Shown here piece by piece: positions 60,610 to 64,000 of a DNA stretch of 64,000 nucleotides. Position numbers and translations under genes: made by a program. Every line of letters starts with the position of its first letter. Within the stretch, counting starts at the first letter, position 1. The stretch is taken from positions 84,578 through 148,577 of the forward strand of contig NZ_JBOHGB010000003.1 of the NCBI RefSeq assembly GCF_050699935.1, written 5' to 3'. The notes below the pieces were generated by a model that saw nothing but the letters and a program-made list of their open reading frames with translations, was not told where the DNA came from and did no database searches. The stretch comes from Actinophytocola sp050699935 (GTDB taxonomy: Bacteria; Actinomycetota; Actinomycetes; Mycobacteriales; Pseudonocardiaceae).

Positions 60610-61749
60610 TTACTCGACCCTCGCCAGCTCGTGGCGGAGCACGTCGGCGAAGGTGAACGTGCCCGTGGGCTGGTCGTTCTCGCCGAGGAGGTACAGGCGT
60701 TTGACGGCGACCAGGACGCCCTCGGCGACCACGTCGCGGAAGGCCGGGTCGGACAGGCGGCGGCGGTCGTCGGGGTTGGTCAGATAGCCGATCTCGACGC
60801 GGACCGCCGGGCAGCGGGTCAGGCGCAGCGTGTCCCACGTCTTCGGGTGGGCGCGGCAGTCGCGCAGGCCGGTACGGACCGCGAGCTCGCGCTGGATGAA
60901 GCCGGCGAGGGTCTCGCCGATCGTCGACGTGCTGCCGCCCGCCGTGCCGAAGTGGAAGCTCGCCACGCCCTGGGCCAGCGGCGAGGGGTTGGCGTCCGAG
61001 TGCAGCGACAGGTACAGGTCCGCGCCGACGTCGTTCGCGAAGCTCGCCCGGTCAGCCTCGGTCGGGCACTGGTCGCGGCCGCGGGAGAGCAGGGCCTGCA
61101 TGCCGGTCGCCACCATGCGGCCCTCGAGCCGTCTGGCCAGGTCCCACACGAGGTCGGCCTCGCGCACGTCGCCGACCGTCACACCGGTGTCCGAACCGCC
61201 GTGCCCGGGGTCGATCACGATCCGTTTGCCGCGCAGCCGGGGCCCCGCCTTACGCACCCGCTCCTGTTCGCGCAGCAGGACCGGCGAGCCGCCGCGGGCG
61301 CGCGGGGACAGCTGGCGCAGCGCACGCAGCGTCTCCGGGCCGCAGATGCCGTCGACCTTGAGGCCGTAGTCCCGCTGGAAGTTGCGCAGCGCGGCCTCGG
61401 TCTGCGCGCCGAACACGCCGTTCGGCCGGCCCGCGTCGTAGCCCAGCTCGAGCAGCCGCTCCTGCAGTGTCAACACGTCGTCGCCCGAGACCGGGGCCGA
61501 CACCAGGTAGGCCAGCGGGCGCGCGCCCAGCTGGTAGGTGGCGTCGCGCAGCGCCCGGTAGGTGGCGGGACCCACGACGCCGTCCGTGATCAGGCCCCGT
61601 TGCTGCTGGAAGGTGCGTACCGCGTGCTCGACCGCCTTGTCGAACAGTGACCCCGACCCGTTGGACGATGGCAACAGTCCGAGCGCTGTGAGCGTGGACC
61701 GGACCTCGGCTACGGCCGGACCGTCCTCACCACGGCGGAGTACCCGCAT
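60610..61749 (-). CDS. cwlM: CwlM-like N-acetylmuramoyl-L-alanine amidase homologue
   Basis: A 379-residue protein with two peptidoglycan-binding-1 domains (about 1-65 and 80-145) and an amidase_3 domain (about 170-360). Zinc-site features are DPGHGGSDTG, SLHSDAN and VRVEIGYLTN. There is no signal peptide, as in mycobacterial CwlM, which is a cytoplasmic PknB substrate that activates MurA and binds FhaA. The C-terminal TGTFTFADVL has Thr residues where phosphorylation is expected. ATG 61749 has GAGGGG five bases upstream; an earlier in-frame start at 61803 is less likely. Confidence 0.9.
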   Translation of the reverse strand: MRVLRRGEDGPAVAEVRSTLTALGLLPSSNGSGSLFDKAVEHAVRTFQQQRGLITDGVVGPATYRALRDATYQLGARPLAYLVSAPVSGDDVLTLQERLLELGYDAGRPNGVFGAQTEAALRNFQRDYGLKVDGICGPETLRALRQLSPRARGGSPVLLREQERVRKAGPRLRGKRIVIDPGHGGSDTGVTVGDVREADLVWDLARRLEGRMVATGMQALLSRGRDQCPTEADRASFANDVGADLYLSLHSDANPSPLAQGVASFHFGTAGGSTSTIGETLAGFIQRELAVRTGLRDCRAHPKTWDTLRLTRCPAVRVEIGYLTNPDDRRRLSDPAFRDVVAEGVLVAVKRLYLLGENDQPTGTFTFADVLRHELARVE

Positions 61750-61952
61750 GCACCCCTCGCTCGGGTCGGGCACCGACTCCCGGTCGGCGCGAGATGACGT
61801 CAACGCCAGGGTTGGCGAACGCGAACTACTGTGAACCCATTGTGCCTTGCCGGTGTCAGTCCGGCGCGGAGGGTCACGTGGTGCGTCGGTCCGGTGACCC
61901 TGGACACCCGGCTCACAGTGCTGAGACGTCGTACGGGGTGCTGAAGGTTGCC
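61750..61952. other. Gap between trxA and cwlM
   Basis: A 203-base stretch with no gene. GGGTCAC (61871-61877) and GTGACCC (61894-61900) form a 7-bp stem with a 16-base loop, a possible terminator after trxA. It must contain the cwlM promoter or leader, but no clear -10 is seen. Confidence 0.35.
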
Positions 61953-62282
61953 TCAGCCGAGGTAGTCGGACAGATCCGCGAGCAGCGCTGCCTTGGGCTT
62001 CGCGCCCACGATCTGCTTCACCGGCTCGCCGCCCTTGAACAGGATGAGCGTCGGGATCGACAGGACCTGGTAGTCACGCGCGACGGTCGGGTTGGCGTCG
62101 ACGTCGAGCTTGGCGATGGTGATCTTGTCCGAGTGCTCGCCGGCGATCTCCTCGAGCACGGGGGCCACCATCCGGCAGGGACCGCACCACGTCGCCCAGA
62201 AGTCCACCAGGACTGGCTTGTCGCTGCCCAGCACGTCATCGGCGAACGAGGCGTCGGTGACGGTGACGGTGTTTCCGGCCAT
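61953..62282 (-). CDS. trxA: Thioredoxin
   Basis: A 109-residue thioredoxin with the active-site WCGPC (about 31-35) in DFWATWCGPCRMVAPVLEEI and the cis-Pro in LSIPTLILFKGG. Reduced by TrxB, encoded 32 bases upstream. The sigM-trx arrangement is conserved. Confidence 0.97.
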   Translation of the reverse strand: MAGNTVTVTDASFADDVLGSDKPVLVDFWATWCGPCRMVAPVLEEIAGEHSDKITIAKLDVDANPTVARDYQVLSIPTLILFKGGEPVKQIVGAKPKAALLADLSDYLG

Positions 62283-62314
62283 CTTCTCTCCTTGTGAGGT
62301 AGTCCGTCCTGGAG

Positions 62315-63322
62315 TCAGTTCTGCGTCTGGGCGTACCCGCCACCCACGAGCTCGGCGGCGACCTGGGCCTCGGGTGCCTCCTCGTGCTCGGCGAGCCAGC
62401 GCTCGGCGTCGATGGCGGCCGAGCAGCCGGTGCCGGCGGCGGTGATCGCCTGGCGGTACGTGCGGTCCACGAGGTCGCCGGAAGCGAACACGCCGTCGAT
62501 GTTGGTGAAGGTCGTGTTCGCCGTGGTCAGGACGTAGCCCTCCTCGTCCAGGTCGAGCTGGCCGGCGACGAGGCCGCTGCGCGGGTCGTGGCCGATCGCC
62601 ATGAACACGCCGGTCACGTCGAGCGTCGACTCCTCGCCGGTGACCGTGTTCCGCAGCCGCACGCCGGTCACCGAGTTCTCACCGAGCACCTCGGTGACCG
62701 CGGAGTCCAGCTGCCAGCGGATCTTCTCGTTCGCCCGCGCCCGCTCGAGCATGATCTTCGAGGCCCGGAACTCCTGGCGCCGGTGGATGATCGTGACCGA
62801 GCGCGCGAACCGGGTGAGGAAGGTGGCCTCCTCCATCGCGGAGTCGCCACCGCCGATCACGGCGATGTCCTGGTCGCGGAAGAAGAACCCGTCACAGGTC
62901 GCGCAGGCGGACACGCCGTGGCCGAGCAGCCGCTGCTCGCCGGGCACGTGCAGGTACCGCGCGGCCGCACCCATGGCCAGGATGATCGCCTTGGCGCCGT
63001 ACCGGACGCCGTTCGCGGTCACGTACTTGACCGGCCCCTCGAGCTGGATCTCCTCGACGTCCTCCGTACGCAGCTCCGCGCCGAACCGCTCCGCCTGCGA
63101 GCGCATCTGCTCCATCAGGTCCGGGCCCATGATCCCGTCGCGGAAGCCGGGGTAGTTCTCGACGTCGGTGGTGGTCATCAGCGCGCCGCCGAACTGCGTC
63201 CCCTCGAACACCAGCGGCACGAGCTGGGCGCGTGCGGCGTACACGGCGGCCGTGTATCCGGCCGGTCCGGAGCCGACGACGATCACGTTGCGGACCGGCT
63301 GTTCGGTGCTGTCGATGGGCAT
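62315..63322 (-). CDS. trxB: Thioredoxin reductase
   Basis: A 335-residue FAD/NADPH reductase. FAD motif GSGPAGYTAAVYAARA, redox-active CATCDG, NADPH-binding GGGDSAMEEA and the C-terminal FAD motif GVFASGDLVD. ATG 63322 has GGAGG five bases upstream; the frame is open further but without a ribosome site. Operon with trxA. Confidence 0.97.
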   Translation of the reverse strand: MPIDSTEQPVRNVIVVGSGPAGYTAAVYAARAQLVPLVFEGTQFGGALMTTTDVENYPGFRDGIMGPDLMEQMRSQAERFGAELRTEDVEEIQLEGPVKYVTANGVRYGAKAIILAMGAAARYLHVPGEQRLLGHGVSACATCDGFFFRDQDIAVIGGGDSAMEEATFLTRFARSVTIIHRRQEFRASKIMLERARANEKIRWQLDSAVTEVLGENSVTGVRLRNTVTGEESTLDVTGVFMAIGHDPRSGLVAGQLDLDEEGYVLTTANTTFTNIDGVFASGDLVDRTYRQAITAAGTGCSAAIDAERWLAEHEEAPEAQVAAELVGGGYAQTQN

Positions 63323-63427
63323 CTGACCTCCGGGGACGGGGCGCGATCGCTTCATGCGCTTCAACGCGATCGTAGGGTGCCGTTGTTCCGTCCGGGCAGG
63401 TGACGGGCCGCACGTGCGCCCGCACGA

Positions 63428-63457
63428 AGAAGGCCGCGGGCGCACCCGCGGCCTTCT
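63428..63457 (-). terminator. 13-bp stem-loop between anti-sigma gene and trxB
   Basis: AGAAGGCCGCGGG (63428-63440) and its complement (63445-63457) enclose CGCA. It lies 16 bases after the stop at 63474, a terminator or attenuator between the anti-sigma and trx genes. Confidence 0.75.
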
Positions 63458-63473
63458 CGTTCGTCCGTATCGA

Positions 63474-64000
63474 TCAGGGCACCTCGGCGTCGGCGAGGAG
63501 CTCGCCGGGGTTCTCGGTCGTGCAGGTCGGCTCCACGACGACCAGCCGGTAGTGGCCGGGCTCGGACCCGGCACCGGCGCCGAGCAACGCCGCGATGCCC
63601 TCCGCGCCGTCGATCGTGACCGGGCTGACGCCGATCGGGTCGCCCGCGGGCTTGTTGTGTGCGGCGAGGCATTCCTTCAGGCCCTGCTCGTCCTCCAGCT
63701 CGCCGTAGTCGGTGTTCCCGATCAGCGGGCCGATCGCCGCGCCGAGGTTGTCCTTGGACAGCGCCAGCGGGCCCGGCGCCGCGTCGCCCGGCGCCTCGGT
63801 GTTGGTCGGCGTGTCGCCGTCCTGTGCGCTCGGCGTACCACCGGTCTCGTTGCCCGGCAGCGCCACGAACGCGATCGCCGCGGCCGCTGCCGCCGCGGTC
63901 AGCACACCGGCGCCCCACCCGGCCATGCGGTTGCGCCGCTTCCGTGCGGCGGCGAGCTCGACGACGGGCGCGGCCGCCGGGGTGGGCGGCGTGGCGGTGG
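63474..64000 (-). CDS. Probable anti-sigma factor (RsmA-like), N-terminus beyond window
   Basis: The visible part has a cytoplasmic Ala/Arg-rich segment (PVVELAAARKRRNRMAGWG), one membrane helix (GAGVLTAAAAAAAIAFVALP) and a 125-residue external domain with a Cys pair (GLKECLAAH and EPTCTTENPG). The frame is open through base 64000. Position next to trxB matches the anti-SigM gene of mycobacteria, so the missing N-terminus should hold a zinc anti-sigma domain. This last point is inference from synteny. Confidence 0.65.
   Translation of the reverse strand, partial: TATPPTPAAAPVVELAAARKRRNRMAGWGAGVLTAAAAAAAIAFVALPGNETGGTPSAQDGDTPTNTEAPGDAAPGPLALSKDNLGAAIGPLIGNTDYGELEDEQGLKECLAAHNKPAGDPIGVSPVTIDGAEGIAALLGAGAGSEPGHYRLVVVEPTCTTENPGELLADAEVP

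Overview
The window is high-GC actinobacterial DNA, most likely from the Pseudonocardiales. GC-rich third positions, GTG and TTG starts, and a serine/threonine-kinase cell-wall operon beside oriC all point that way. It covers the chromosomal replication origin and both flanks. Gene order matches the Mycobacterium tuberculosis origin region as known from the literature: sigM anti-sigma, trxB, trxA, cwlM, GNAT, parB, parA, rsmG, jag, yidC, yidD, rnpA, rpmH, dnaA, oriC, dnaN, gnd, recF, dciA, gyrB, gyrA, DUF3566, tRNA-Ile, tRNA-Ala, DLW-39, ppiA, PH-domain gene, crgA, pabA/trpG, pknB, pknA, pbpA, rodA, pstP, fhaB, fhaA, tRNA-Leu. Lineage-specific insertions interrupt this core.

Layout. 1-19 kb is accessory: a truncated short-chain dehydrogenase, an AlgX-like SGNH protein, a four-gene glycine-betaine/choline ABC transporter (minus), a copper-associated membrane protein-YcnI-CopC-CopD set (plus), an aminoglycoside-phosphotransferase-like kinase with an XRE/TPR regulator, two small proteins of unknown function, a TetR regulator, a PLP deaminase/aldolase divergent from a FAD sugar-acid oxidase, and a two-gene unit with an NAD(P)-binding protein. 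18.1-19.0 kb has no convincing gene but several hairpins. 19-29 kb is tRNA-Leu and the seven-gene fhaA to pknB operon for phospho-signalling and peptidoglycan synthesis. 28.9-29.6 kb is a decayed FAD oxidoreductase. 29.6-36.4 kb holds pabA, an APC transporter, a class E sortase with a 51-residue partner, crgA, a PH-domain protein, a rhomboid protease, ppiA, a lysine-rich membrane-anchored protein and a lipoprotein.

36.5-39.3 kb has tRNA-Ala and tRNA-Ile separated by about 2.6 kb carrying DLW-39, an unknown gene and a frameshifted pentapeptide-repeat gene, which looks like a small insertion into a normally compact tRNA pair. 39.3-51.3 kb is the minus-strand replication block from dnaA to gyrA. 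oriC lies in the dnaN-dnaA gap (49133-49635), with further DnaA boxes upstream of dnaA. 51.8-57.3 kb is the plus-strand block rpmH-rnpA-yidD-yidC-jag-rsmG-parA-parB with two parS sites. 57.3-64 kb has a D-Ala-D-Ala ligase, a PLP aminotransferase, a GNAT protein, CwlM, thioredoxin, thioredoxin reductase and the C-terminal part of a probable anti-sigma factor.

Functionally, the window joins initiation (DnaA, DnaN, DciA, gyrase), segregation (ParAB-parS), membrane insertion (YidC) and a phospho-controlled wall system: PknA/PknB, PstP, FhaA/FhaB, RodA, PbpA, CrgA and the cytoplasmic amidase homologue CwlM. The most unusual things seen are DnaA-box clusters outside oriC, including one inside a near-perfect 33-bp palindrome at 60554-60586. 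Also notable are the tRNA-Ile/Ala insertion with its single-base frameshift, the Tyr/Gln/Gly repeat linker of FhaA, and a histone-H1-like membrane-anchored protein. No clear novel defence or mobile system was found.
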